Assembly (NCBI RefSeq): GCF_036311985.1
Contig: NZ_JAZDCJ010000035.1
Length of the DNA stretch: 15,475 nucleotides
Direction: 5' to 3' (one strand)
Source: JAZDCJ01 sp036311985
Lineage (GTDB): Bacteria > Actinomycetota > Actinomycetes > Actinomycetales > Micrococcaceae
The translations under genes were made by a program, and so were the position numbers. Under the pieces are notes generated by a model that worked only from the letters and a program-made list of their open reading frames with translations, ran no database searches and was not told the origin of the DNA. Shown here piece by piece: positions 1-7,084 of this stretch. Within the stretch, counting starts at the first letter, position 1. Each line of letters opens with the position of its first letter.

Positions 1-20
1 CGTGTTGGCGGGCCCTCTCG

Positions 21-58
21 ATTGTGGGGAGGTGGCCCCAGCCCACCCACCCCACAAT
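21..58 (-). terminator. Hairpin terminator downstream of the ABC transporter operon
   Basis: The arms ATTGTGGGG (21-29) and CCCCACAAT (50-58) are perfect inverted repeats, and inside them GGTGG (31-35) pairs with CCACC (43-47), giving a long GC-rich stem with small bulges. It lies 38 bases past the stop of the permease gene. There is no long T-run on the minus side. On the plus side TTTACT follows, so it could equally serve a plus-strand gene entering from the left, or be bidirectional. Confidence 0.55.
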
Positions 59-96
59 TTACTCGGACTTCCTACTATTTTCTAGGGTCGTCCGGC

Positions 97-858
97 TCAT
101 CGGCCGACCGGCGCCCGCCGCAGGACGAGCCAGCTGCCGGCGGCCCCGAGCAGCCCGATCGCGACGAGGACGGCGGCGATCTTCGGGAAGCTGAACGGAC
201 CGAACCAGGCGATCAGGTCGAAGCCCGTCCACAGGACCAGCAGCACGGCGAGGAGGATCGCGACGACGATGCCGAAGACGGCCGTCAACACGCCCTTCTG
301 GTTCCAGCGCAGGTACAGCGAGGCGAACACGGCGCCGATGAAGAGCATCGAGAAGGAGATCCCGAAGCCCATGAGGAACAGGTACCAGTAGTTGCCGTTG
401 CCGACGACGTACGTGTCGAACATCCGCGTCCCGGTGAACCAGTGGCCCGTGGCCCGCTCGAGCGCCAGGAACGCCACCATGGCCAGGGCCAGGAAGAGCG
501 ATTCCAGCACGAGGGTCACCGTGGTCCCCCACCAGTACTGCCGGCGCGTCGCCCCCATGCCCATCGCGTACGGCATGGTCCGGGCGTAGGCCATGACCCC
601 GACGTTGACGAAGTAGCCGGCGAAGCACCAGAGGGCCGCCTGGCTGTTGCGGAATCCCTCGGAGAGCTGTTCGGGCGTCGCCGGGACGAACGCCTGCAGG
701 ATCAGCATGATGATGATCGAGATGCCGACGGTGCCCGCGAAGATCATGAGCGGGACGTCGATCATGCGGCTGCGGTCGACGAAGTGGAGCTTGACGATCT
801 TGGCCAGCGGGTGGGCCCGTCCGGCCGTGGCGGTGCTGGCGAGCGTGGCGGTGCTCAT
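97..858 (-). CDS. ABC transporter permease (six-helix membrane subunit)
   Basis: This 253-residue protein is the membrane subunit of the ABC exporter encoded with the two genes before it. About six hydrophobic segments can be seen, near residues 36-58, 75-91, 111-133, 157-182, 188-211 and 225-246, with a short cytoplasmic N-terminus and a basic C-terminal end. The ATG at 858 overlaps the ATPase stop codon by 4 bp, which implies translational coupling, and it is the last gene of the operon before the hairpin at 21-58. Permeases next to YtrA-type regulators often handle antimicrobial peptides or cell-envelope stress, but the substrate cannot be read from the sequence. The membrane role is clear; the exact family is not. 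Confidence 0.85.
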   Translation of the reverse strand: MSTATLASTATAGRAHPLAKIVKLHFVDRSRMIDVPLMIFAGTVGISIIIMLILQAFVPATPEQLSEGFRNSQAALWCFAGYFVNVGVMAYARTMPYAMGMGATRRQYWWGTTVTLVLESLFLALAMVAFLALERATGHWFTGTRMFDTYVVGNGNYWYLFLMGFGISFSMLFIGAVFASLYLRWNQKGVLTAVFGIVVAILLAVLLVLWTGFDLIAWFGPFSFPKIAAVLVAIGLLGAAGSWLVLRRAPVGR

Positions 859-1856
859 CGCAGGGCCTCCATGTTCTCGGTGCTTGCGGCGCGGCGCGGG
901 GCCCGGCCGTTGTCGGAACCGGGGCCGCGGCCGGAAGGCACGGCACCCGGGACGGCCGCGGCGGCGGCCGGGTCCTCGAGCAGCCCGTAGGCCGAGACGA
1001 GGTCCTGGAGCGAGACGCCGCCGAGCTCGAGGCCGTGCTCCGCGGCGAGCGAGCGGGCCTGCGCGTCCGCACGGCCCTGGACGGTGGCCGAGCGCAGGCC
1101 GCCGAGGGACTGCGTGCGCATCACGGTGCGCCCGGCGGTGGCCGCCTCGACGGCGGCGGCCGGCCCGGAGAGCGTGAACGCCGCGGACTTGGCCTCCTCG
1201 ACGCCCATGTCCAGGACCTTGCGGCCACGGTCGATGACCACGACGTGTTCGAGGAGGTTCGCGGCCTCGTCGATCAGGTGGGTGGACATCAGCACGGTGC
1301 GGGGGTGCTCCATGTAGTCCTTGAGCAGGCGGTCGTAGAAGATCGCGCGGGCCGTGGCGTCGAGGCCGAGGTACGGCTCGTCGAAGATGGTCAGCGGGGC
1401 CCGGGAGGCCATGCCGACGATGATCGCGACGGCCGAGAGCTGGCCGCGGGAGAGCTTCTTGATCTTGGTCTTCACGGGGAGCCGGAAGGCCTCGACCAGT
1501 TCTCCGGCGAGCTCGGCGCTCCAGTTCTCGAAGAACCACGGCCCGGTGCGCAGCACGTGGTCCGTCTTGAAGTCCTCGGGGTACTTCTGGTTCTCCCTCA
1601 CGAAGCACATCCGTGCGAGGACGGAGGCGTTCTCGAAGGGCTCCGCGCCGAAGACGCGCAGCGTCCCCGAGGACTTGGGCTCCTGTCCGGAGAGGATGGA
1701 CATGATGGTGGTCTTGCCGGCGCCGTTGCGGCCGAGCAGGCCGGTGATGATGTTCTCGGCGACGCTGAATCCGACGCCGTCGAGGACCTGCGTGCGGCCG
1801 TAGTGCTTGTTCAGGCCGGCGACCTCGATGGCCGGGGCGGGACGTGCTGTGGTCAT
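855..1856 (-). CDS. ABC transporter ATP-binding protein
   Basis: This 333-residue cytoplasmic ATPase powers the permease encoded downstream. Visible motifs are Walker A GRNGAGKTT (residues 42-50), the Q-loop glutamine (Q90), an ABC signature in the variant form LSRGQ (135-139), Walker B LTIFDE with the catalytic E160, and the switch histidine H193 in MSTH. The nucleotide-binding domain ends near residue 215. The remaining ~115 residues form a C-terminal extension with an Ala/Pro/Gly-rich, probably disordered end. The ATG at 1856 overlaps the regulator stop by 4 bp and its own stop overlaps the permease start by 4 bp. The set resembles GntR/YtrA-controlled exporters; the substrate is unknown. 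Confidence 0.93.
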   Translation of the reverse strand: MTTARPAPAIEVAGLNKHYGRTQVLDGVGFSVAENIITGLLGRNGAGKTTIMSILSGQEPKSSGTLRVFGAEPFENASVLARMCFVRENQKYPEDFKTDHVLRTGPWFFENWSAELAGELVEAFRLPVKTKIKKLSRGQLSAVAIIVGMASRAPLTIFDEPYLGLDATARAIFYDRLLKDYMEHPRTVLMSTHLIDEAANLLEHVVVIDRGRKVLDMGVEEAKSAAFTLSGPAAAVEAATAGRTVMRTQSLGGLRSATVQGRADAQARSLAAEHGLELGGVSLQDLVSAYGLLEDPAAAAAVPGAVPSGRGPGSDNGRAPRRAASTENMEALR

Positions 1857-2230
1857 GGCGTGGCCTCCTGGGGCTGGCGCGCTGCGGCGCTCGTGATCAT
1901 GTCGGCGAGCTGGGTCGGTGCGATCCCGAGCCGTGCGGCCTCGTCGAGCAGCGGCTCGATGTACTGGTCGCTGAAGGCCTGGCGCCGCTGCCGCACCAGC
2001 TTCTCGCGTGCTCCGGATCGGACGAACATTCCGATCCCCCTTCTCTTGTAGAGGATGTCCTTCTCGACTAGGCGGTTCAGGCCCTTGCCTGCCGTGGCCG
2101 GGTTGATGCGCAGGAAGGCGGCGAACTCGTTGGTCGACGGGACCTGGGACTCCTCCGGGTAGGTCCCGTCGATGATGCCGCCCTCGATGCGCTCCGCAAG
2201 CTGGATGAAGATCGGCTTGGACTCGTCCAT
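1853..2230 (-). CDS. GntR family transcriptional regulator, YtrA subfamily
   Basis: This 125-residue protein has an N-terminal winged helix-turn-helix (about residues 6-72; the stretch PSTNEFAAFLRINPAT is the recognition region and RRGIGMFV the wing). A short helical tail of ~50 residues follows instead of a large ligand domain, as in the YtrA subfamily, whose members usually repress the ABC operon they head. The ATG at 2230 is preferred because GGAGGT (2238-2243) lies 7 bases upstream. The GTG codons at 2233 and 2236 are in frame but too close to that site. It is the first gene of a three-gene operon with 4-bp overlaps, and a candidate operator sits at its promoter. Confidence 0.9.
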   Translation of the reverse strand: MDESKPIFIQLAERIEGGIIDGTYPEESQVPSTNEFAAFLRINPATAGKGLNRLVEKDILYKRRGIGMFVRSGAREKLVRQRRQAFSDQYIEPLLDEAARLGIAPTQLADMITSAAARQPQEATP

Positions 2231-2252
2231 CACCACACCTCCATGTTGCTTG

Positions 2253-2274
2253 GTTCATTACTCATGTAACTAAC
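2253..2274. promoter_or_regulatory. Candidate GntR/YtrA operator
   Basis: GTTCATTAC (2253-2261) and GTAACTAAC (2266-2274) form an imperfect inverted repeat (7 of 9 positions pair) around a TCAT centre. It lies just downstream of, and touches, the predicted -10 box of the regulator gene, where a bound repressor would block initiation. That the neighbouring regulator binds here is an inference from position and symmetry. Confidence 0.5.
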
Positions 2275-2301
2275 TAAAGCACTAAGGAACCCGGACGTCA
2301 A
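2273..2301 (-). promoter_or_regulatory. Promoter of the GntR-ABC operon
   Basis: Read on the minus strand, TTGACG (2301-2296) is a near-consensus -35 and TTTAGT (2278-2273) a plausible -10, separated by exactly 17 bases. Transcription would begin near 2266, inside the palindrome at 2253-2274, leaving a leader of about 35 bases before the ATG at 2230. Confidence 0.6.
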
Positions 2302-2353
2302 GGATTCCCGCCCCGGCCCCACGGCGGCCACTGGCGGGACGCGCGCCAATTGA

Positions 2354-2366
2354 TAGGTTGGACGGG
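2354..2366 (+). promoter_or_regulatory. Leaderless promoter of the exonuclease III gene
   Basis: A TANNNT-type -10 box, TAGGTT (2354-2359), ends 6 bases before the GTG start at 2366, so transcription would start on the first base of the start codon. There is no Shine-Dalgarno sequence in front of this GTG. Both points fit a leaderless mRNA, which is common in actinobacteria. No clear -35 is visible. Confidence 0.55.
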
Positions 2367-3169
2367 TGAAGATCGCCACTTGGAACGTGAACTCCCTCCG
2401 CGCCCGCGCCGACCGCGTCGAGGACTGGCTGCGCCGCACCGACGTGGACGTGCTGGCCATCCAGGAGACCAAGTGCAAGGACGAGAACTTCCCCTGGGAG
2501 CTCTTCGAGAACAACGACTACGAGGTGGCGCACTTCGGCCTGAGCCAGTGGAACGGGGTGGCGATCGCCTCCCGCGTGGGCCTCGAGGACGTCGAGCGCA
2601 CCTTCTCGGACCAGCCCGCGTTCGGCAAGGGCGGCAAGGACCCCGTACAGGAGGCCCGGGCCATCGCGGCGACGTGCGGCGGGGCCCGCATCTGGAGCCT
2701 CTACGTCCCCAACGGCCGCGCGCTCGACGACGAGCACATGCCGTACAAGCTCTCCTGGCTCGAGACGCTCAAGACGCAGGCCGCCCAGTGGATCGCGGAC
2801 GATCCGCGGGCCCAGGTGGCGCTCATGGGCGACTGGAACATCGCCCCCCAGGACGACGACGTGTGGGACATCGACTACTTCGTCAACGAAGGGCTCACGC
2901 ACGTCTCCGCCCCGGAGCGCGCCGCCTTCCAGGCCTTCCTCGACGCCGGCTTCACCGACGTCGTCCGACCGCACGCCCCGGGCCCCGGCGTCTACACCTA
3001 CTGGGACTACACGCAGCTGCGCTTCCCCAAGAAGGAGGGCATGCGGATCGACTTCGTCCTCGCCTCCCCGGCCCTGGCCGGCCGCGTCGGACACGCGTGG
3101 ATCGACCGCGAGGAGCGCAAGGGCAAGGGCGCCTCGGACCACGCTCCCGTCGTCGTGGAGCTGGACTAG
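2366..3169 (+). CDS. xthA: Exodeoxyribonuclease III (AP endonuclease)
   Basis: This 267-residue enzyme of the exonuclease III (ExoIII/APE1) family cuts DNA 5' of abasic sites and degrades 3' ends in base excision repair, with Mg2+. The conserved residues are all in place: N7 in TWNVNS, E34 in IQETK, Y113 in YVPNG, D156 and N158 in GDWNIAP, and D258-H259 in the terminal SDHAP. The length equals that of E. coli ExoIII (268). The GTG start is fixed by the family N-terminus MKIATWNVNS. It seems to be transcribed from a leaderless promoter and is followed after 2 bp by an uncharacterised gene. Confidence 0.95.
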   Translation: MKIATWNVNSLRARADRVEDWLRRTDVDVLAIQETKCKDENFPWELFENNDYEVAHFGLSQWNGVAIASRVGLEDVERTFSDQPAFGKGGKDPVQEARAIAATCGGARIWSLYVPNGRALDDEHMPYKLSWLETLKTQAAQWIADDPRAQVALMGDWNIAPQDDDVWDIDYFVNEGLTHVSAPERAAFQAFLDAGFTDVVRPHAPGPGVYTYWDYTQLRFPKKEGMRIDFVLASPALAGRVGHAWIDREERKGKGASDHAPVVVELD

Positions 3170-3171
3170 CC

Positions 3172-4020
3172 GTGGCCCCGGGGGGCGCGTCGGCGCGCCG
3201 GAGCCTGCCTCCGACGTCGTACCTCCGTGTCTTCCAGCCCCTGAGGGCGTACGACGACGGGGCCCAGGCCCGCATCTCCGCCCAGGGGGCGCTCGCCCGG
3301 CCCGGGTTCGAGGAGCGCGTCGCGGCCGAGGCCGTGCAGCGCCTGCTGCGCCCGGTCTCCGATCCCTTTCCGCGCGGCACGGAGGGCTACCGCGTGCTGC
3401 ACTATCCGCTCCCCGAGGGAGTGACGGCGGCCTTCTACTGCCCCGAGCAGCTGCAGGTCCGCGCGACGCTGGCCTCGGAGCAGCTCGACGGGACCATGCG
3501 GCCACAGCTGCTGGAGATGCTCGTCCCGGACGCGGCGCGCGCGGTCAATGCCGCCCGGCTCGGCGAGACCGACCTCGCGGGCGAGCTCGGGTCGCTGCAG
3601 ACGCGTGGGGCCACGTGGGCCGTGCCGTTCGCGTGGTTCGTCCTGCTGCGCGAGGACGACCACCGGGAGGTGGACGAGGACGGCGACCGCGTCCTCGGCG
3701 TCCGGCTGTCCGCGCCGATGGTGCAGGTCCTCGAGCGCGCGCGGTATGCGGCGGCGTCGCTCGCCGTGCACGCCCCCGAACTGGACCTGCTGGACGAGCT
3801 CACGGCGCTCGTGGAGTGGATGAAGCTCTTCCACCACGATTCGATCGTGGAACTGGACTACGGCGGCCTCGCCGAGTTCGTCTGGCCCGACGACTCCCCG
3901 CACGACCTGCGGATGGGCATCGAGTCGCTCTCCGAGGGCGACATGCTCGGCGCGGCGGCGGCCTATCGCCGGCTCACCACGCGCTGGCTCAAGGTCCGCC
4001 AGCTCGGCCGCGCCAACTAA
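3172..4020 (+). CDS. Conserved-looking actinobacterial protein of unknown function
   Basis: A 282-residue soluble protein that I do not recognise from a characterised family. It begins after a short basic leader with SYLRVFQPLRAYDDG, a style of opening seen in uncharacterised actinobacterial proteins. It contains a middle segment ATWAVPFAWFVLLREDD and a helical C-terminal half with WMKLFHHDSIVELDYGGL. No signal peptide, membrane segment or catalytic motif stands out. The GTG at 3172 is 2 bases after the exonuclease III stop, which suggests co-transcription. A start slightly further in is possible because the first ~15 residues look non-conserved. A repair-related role is only a guess from position. 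Confidence 0.8.
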   Translation: MAPGGASARRSLPPTSYLRVFQPLRAYDDGAQARISAQGALARPGFEERVAAEAVQRLLRPVSDPFPRGTEGYRVLHYPLPEGVTAAFYCPEQLQVRATLASEQLDGTMRPQLLEMLVPDAARAVNAARLGETDLAGELGSLQTRGATWAVPFAWFVLLREDDHREVDEDGDRVLGVRLSAPMVQVLERARYAAASLAVHAPELDLLDELTALVEWMKLFHHDSIVELDYGGLAEFVWPDDSPHDLRMGIESLSEGDMLGAAAAYRRLTTRWLKVRQLGRAN

Positions 4021-4025
4021 CCTCC

Positions 4026-4063
4026 CCCTGACATGGGGAGTTCTCCCCATGGAGAGGTCAGGG
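4026..4063. terminator. Compound hairpin between two operons (terminator or operator)
   Basis: CATGGGGAG (4032-4040) and CTCCCCATG (4043-4051) are perfect 9-base inverted repeats separated by TT. Outside them CCCTGAC (4026-4032) pairs with GTCAGGG (4057-4063), leaving a 5-base bulge on the right side. The structure begins 6 bases after the stop at 4020, as a terminator would, but has no T-run. It also overlaps the expected -35 region of the next operon, so an operator role is equally possible. Confidence 0.55.
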
Positions 4064-4068
4064 CGGTT

Positions 4069-4105
4069 TAGCCTAGGCTCTGGATCATCAGAGAGGAGGT
4101 CGACC
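4069..4105 (+). promoter_or_regulatory. Putative promoter and strong RBS of the secretion-cargo operon
   Basis: Two overlapping TANNNT hexamers, TAGCCT (4069-4074) and TAGGCT (4074-4079), sit in the perfect palindrome AGCCTAGGCT (4070-4079). Either could be a -10; no good -35 is visible. AGGAGGT (4094-4100) lies 5 bases before the GTG at 4106, is an excellent ribosome binding site, and fixes that start. Confidence 0.45.
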
Positions 4106-4552
4106 GTGACCCAGTGGAGCATCAACGTCGAGTCGGCGCGCAAGGTCGTCAAGGACAGCCGCGATGCGTTCGACGACCTCGACGGGATCGAAGGCAAGAT
4201 CCGGGCCGCGGGCGGCGAGTGTGCCGACGCGGCGGTGGAGGAGAAGATCTTCGAAGCGCTCAACGACTGCTACGACCGCGCTCTACGCCCCCTCTCGGTG
4301 ACCATGGTCAAGGCCGGCCGCCAGGCGTTCGACGGCACCGATGCCGTCATCGACGCCGTGGTCGAAAGCGACATCGACATGGGGGACGCCTGGGACCGGG
4401 AACTCGTCCGCAGCGTCGAGAAGACGGCACAGGGCATCGACGACACCCCGGGCTACACGCCGGGCGAGTCGACGGATACCTCGCCCGTGGCCACGCAGAC
4501 CCAGGACCCCTCCAATCCGGACCGCAACAGCGACGGGAGCTACCGGCTATGA
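4106..4552 (+). CDS. Small helical WXG100-like protein, possible type VII secretion partner
   Basis: A 148-residue protein with no signal peptide. Residues ~1-112 look like amphipathic helices opening with QWSINVESA. Residues ~113-148 are a polar, Pro/Ser/Thr/Asp-rich, probably disordered tail. A Y-x-x-x-E pattern (Y117-E121) lies right after the helices, where ESX substrates carry their YxxxD/E signal, although the prolines beside it make this weak. The layout resembles small actinobacterial proteins such as the DUF6507 group encoded before WXG/LXG-type cargo genes. That family assignment is from memory. Its TGA overlaps the ATG of the next gene by 4 bp. I infer a partner or chaperone of the large downstream protein. 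Confidence 0.75.
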   Translation: MTQWSINVESARKVVKDSRDAFDDLDGIEGKIRAAGGECADAAVEEKIFEALNDCYDRALRPLSVTMVKAGRQAFDGTDAVIDAVVESDIDMGDAWDRELVRSVEKTAQGIDDTPGYTPGESTDTSPVATQTQDPSNPDRNSDGSYRL

Positions 4553-5982
4553 CGGGACAGGTGAGCTTCCCCTCCCACTGGCCCAGCAAGGTCGGCGACG
4601 GCACGAGCCTGTCCGACGCCGCGACGAGGCTCGGCAAGCACGGCACGACGGTCAGGGAGGCCGTCGAGGCCACGCAGACCAAGTGATCCTCGCTCCCGGA
4701 CCACCTCACCGTGCCCGAGGGCTCCAAGATCCACAACGCGGTCGCCGAGAACGTGATCCCCTACGCGGACCTCGTTCAGGCCTCGGTCAGCGACCTCGAA
4801 ACGGCGTTCGGCACGTTTGCCTCGCGGCTGAGCGAGTTCAAGCCGAAGTGGGAGGACATCAAGCAGCGCGTTGCCGACTACAACGCACTCGAGGCCCAGC
4901 CGACCGATCCGGAGGACCGCGAGGACGGAACGAGCTACCGCACCGCGTACAAGACCTCCACCCTGCAACAGGAGGTCGATTCCGCGGCGGACGACTACAA
5001 GGGCTACGTCGACGCCTGTGTCGAGGCGATCGAGAATGCCGACCCCTCCGCCGACCCGGAATGGGCGGGGAGCAACGTCAACCAATTCATCACAGGCGTG
5101 AAGAGCCACTGGTCGAACGCCCGCGGGGTCATGCAGAACATCGGCGGCTTCCGTTCCGTGGACGGCAAGGTCGGCTTCCGGTGGTCGTACACGAATCCGG
5201 CGCCGAAGAACATCTCGCAGTTCCTCAACGGAAAGGCCCCGTGGTGGCTGCCCGAGGAAGCGCAGAAGCGCTGGAAGGCGACGTTCCCCCACACCAAGAG
5301 CTACACGAGCTTCGGCCTCGACGGCGTGATGGAGCGACTCAAGCTCAAGGGCCTCTACAACAATGCGGACCCGAACTTCGACAGCTTCAAGGGCATCATC
5401 TCGGCGGATGGGCAGAAGGTCGCCCTGTACTTCGGCGCGGGCGGGACCACCATGCCTGGTTGGGCGGACAAGGCCACGAAGAAGATGCGCGCCTGGGACG
5501 CGAAGCTGACCAAGGGACTCGAGAGCCTGCAGAAGAACAAGTGGGTCAAGGGAGGCGGCGGGGCCCTGGCCGTGCTGGACACCGTCTCCACGTACAAGGA
5601 TTCATACTCGACCGCCTACAACGACAGCCTGCGCGAGAACCCGGGCTTCAGCCCAGAGGAGCACCGCAAGGAGGCCGTGACCAGTGCGGCGATCACGGGG
5701 ACGGCCGAGACGGCCGGCAAGGTGGCGGGCGGCATTGCGGGCCGGGCCGCCGGGGCCGCGGTGGGCCAGGCGCTGATCCCCATCCCGGGCGTGGGCGCGG
5801 CCGTCGGCGGTTTCGTGGGCGGCATCGTGGGCGAGAAGGTCGGCGGATTCCTGGGTAAGGAAGTCGGCAACTTCATCAACGACTGGCGCAAGGACGGTGC
5901 GAAGGAAGCGCTCGGCAACCTGGGCGACCGGGCCAAGGACGGGGCCAAGAAGGTCCTCGGTAAGCTGAACCCATTCGGCTAG
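4549..5982 (+). pseudogene. WXG/LXG-like protein with glycine-zipper C-terminus, interrupted by an in-frame TGA
   Basis: One 478-codon frame is broken by a TGA at 4684-4686 (codon 46). The first 45 residues (MTGQVSFPSHWPSK..., then a helix ending ATQTK) continue in the same frame after the stop as SSLPDHLTVPEG and a second long helix rich in charged residues. This is the helix - W-x-x-L turn - helix pattern of WXG100/LXG-type heads, so the TGA most likely replaces a TGG tryptophan. Beyond the stop 423 codons stay open from a GTG at 4711, with no Shine-Dalgarno before it, so restart there is doubtful. The middle (about codons 120-330) has no motif I recognise. Codons ~389-441 form a glycine zipper (GKVAGGIAGRAAGAAVG ... 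GGFVGGIVGEKVGGFLG), followed by a basic helix. It resembles a type VII-exported, membrane-active effector. Nonsense mutation, readthrough and sequencing error all remain possible. Confidence 0.7.
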
Positions 5983-6005
5983 CGACACGGGAGGAAGCCG
6001 CACGC

Positions 6006-6632
6006 ATGGAGAAGATCACCGATCCGCTCGAGGTGCTGGACGAGTTCGTCCACACGCCCGAGCTGATCCTCGGAACCCTGCTGATCCTGGCGCTCATTGC
6101 CGGACTCGCCCTGCCCGCCCTCAAGGCCCTCGGCGGAACCTGGCGCTCCTGGGTCCTGGCGCCAGGGGTCGTGAACCTGCCGATGACGTGGTTCCAGACC
6201 CGGCACAAGTGGCCCTACATGCTGCTGTGCATGGCGGTTGCCTTGACGCTGATGCTCCCGACGATCTATTTCGAAGCCGCCCGCGACGAACACATGCGCC
6301 AGTTGTGGTGGACGCTCCCGTTCTTCTGGGTTCCCTGGCTGCTGACGGTGGTGTCCTTCTTCTACTGGCCGCTGTGGGCCACCCCGCGCTGGAACCGCGC
6401 GTGGGAGGCGCGTCGCCGGCACGAGGCCCGGGCGATCCCCTTCACCGATGCGGAGGTCGCCGCCGTCGAGGCGATGCCCGAGGGGCGGGGCAAACGCCGC
6501 CTCGAGCGCAACATCGCCGCGAGCCGCCGCTACGCCGCCGGACACGAGAACGCGTTCGCGTCACCCCGGAATTCCTCCCCAGGGGAATCCCCCCGGTCAT
6601 CCGACGAGCAGAAGGGCCCCGAAAGCCGATGA
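6006..6632 (+). CDS. Three-helix membrane protein, possible immunity protein
   Basis: A 208-residue integral membrane protein with hydrophobic segments near residues 18-43, 69-89 and 100-126; the last is very Trp/Phe-rich. A ~75-residue cytoplasmic tail follows, first basic (RWNRAWEARRRHEAR), then Ser/Pro/Glu-rich and disordered. GGAGGA (5990-5995) lies 10 bases upstream of the ATG. The gene starts 23 bases after the glycine-zipper gene and its stop overlaps the next start by 4 bp. No enzymatic motif is visible. Small multi-pass proteins directly downstream of membrane-damaging type VII toxins usually confer immunity, so that is the working inference; a general membrane accessory protein is the alternative. 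Confidence 0.8.
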   Translation: MEKITDPLEVLDEFVHTPELILGTLLILALIAGLALPALKALGGTWRSWVLAPGVVNLPMTWFQTRHKWPYMLLCMAVALTLMLPTIYFEAARDEHMRQLWWTLPFFWVPWLLTVVSFFYWPLWATPRWNRAWEARRRHEARAIPFTDAEVAAVEAMPEGRGKRRLERNIAASRRYAAGHENAFASPRNSSPGESPRSSDEQKGPESR

Positions 6633-7084
6633 TCCCCGACACGCTGGTGACCGGCCGGACGGGCCGCGCCTCGTTCAGCGTCCCCTCGCAGTGGACGAGC
6701 GAATCCGTTCGCGACGAGATCGAGCTCCTGGCCTACCTGCCCGGTCCGGACGAGACGTTCGCGCCGAATGTCGCCGTGACCGTGAACCCCTTCGAGGGCA
6801 CGCTCGATGGGTTCCTGCTCAAGGCCCTCGATGGACTCGCCTCCGCGCTGACCCTGCCCTACATCGTCGATGTGAGGCTCTGGGACGTCCCCGGCCGGGT
6901 CGTGCACTACACGCACGACGCGCCGGAATCGGGGCTGCGCCTGCGCGGCTGCGAGTTCCTGAGCATCCAGGGCGGGCTGGCCCTGCAGGTGAGCGCGACG
7001 ACCACGGTCGCCCAATGGCCCGTGTTCTCCGAGCTCCTGGAGAAGATCGCCCGCACCGCCAAGCCGCTGGAGGTCGGCGCATGA
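6629..7084 (+). CDS. PsbP/LpqN-like alpha-beta protein of unknown function
   Basis: A 151-residue soluble protein without signal peptide or membrane segment. The order of motifs (a strand ending in FSVPSQW, then ELLAYLP, then FAPNVAVTVNPFEG, a helix, and a strand-rich second half ending in a helix FSELLEKIARTAK) matches the general plan of the Mog1/PsbP-like fold seen in LpqN and DUF1795 proteins. I infer this from the pattern only. Both ends overlap neighbouring genes by 4 bp, so it is made together with the membrane protein before it and the EspG-like protein after it. Adaptor or scaffold roles are plausible; no function can be assigned. Confidence 0.75.
   Translation: MIPDTLVTGRTGRASFSVPSQWTSESVRDEIELLAYLPGPDETFAPNVAVTVNPFEGTLDGFLLKALDGLASALTLPYIVDVRLWDVPGRVVHYTHDAPESGLRLRGCEFLSIQGGLALQVSATTTVAQWPVFSELLEKIARTAKPLEVGA

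Noticed and set aside
22..990. Long plus-strand open frame opposite the ABC permease
   Set aside because: Composition is Arg/Gly/Glu/His-rich as expected of an antisense frame in high-GC DNA; it has no ribosome binding site or family motif, and the minus strand carries a clear membrane protein.
4540..5292. 250-codon minus-strand open frame opposite the glycine-zipper gene
   Set aside because: No start signal or motif. The plus-strand frame has helix-forming, biased sequence and operon spacing.
4711..5982. Annotation of the large cargo gene as a normal gene starting at GTG 4711
   Set aside because: There is no Shine-Dalgarno sequence, and the 45 codons upstream in the same frame complete the helix-turn-helix head, so a stop inside a longer gene is the better reading.
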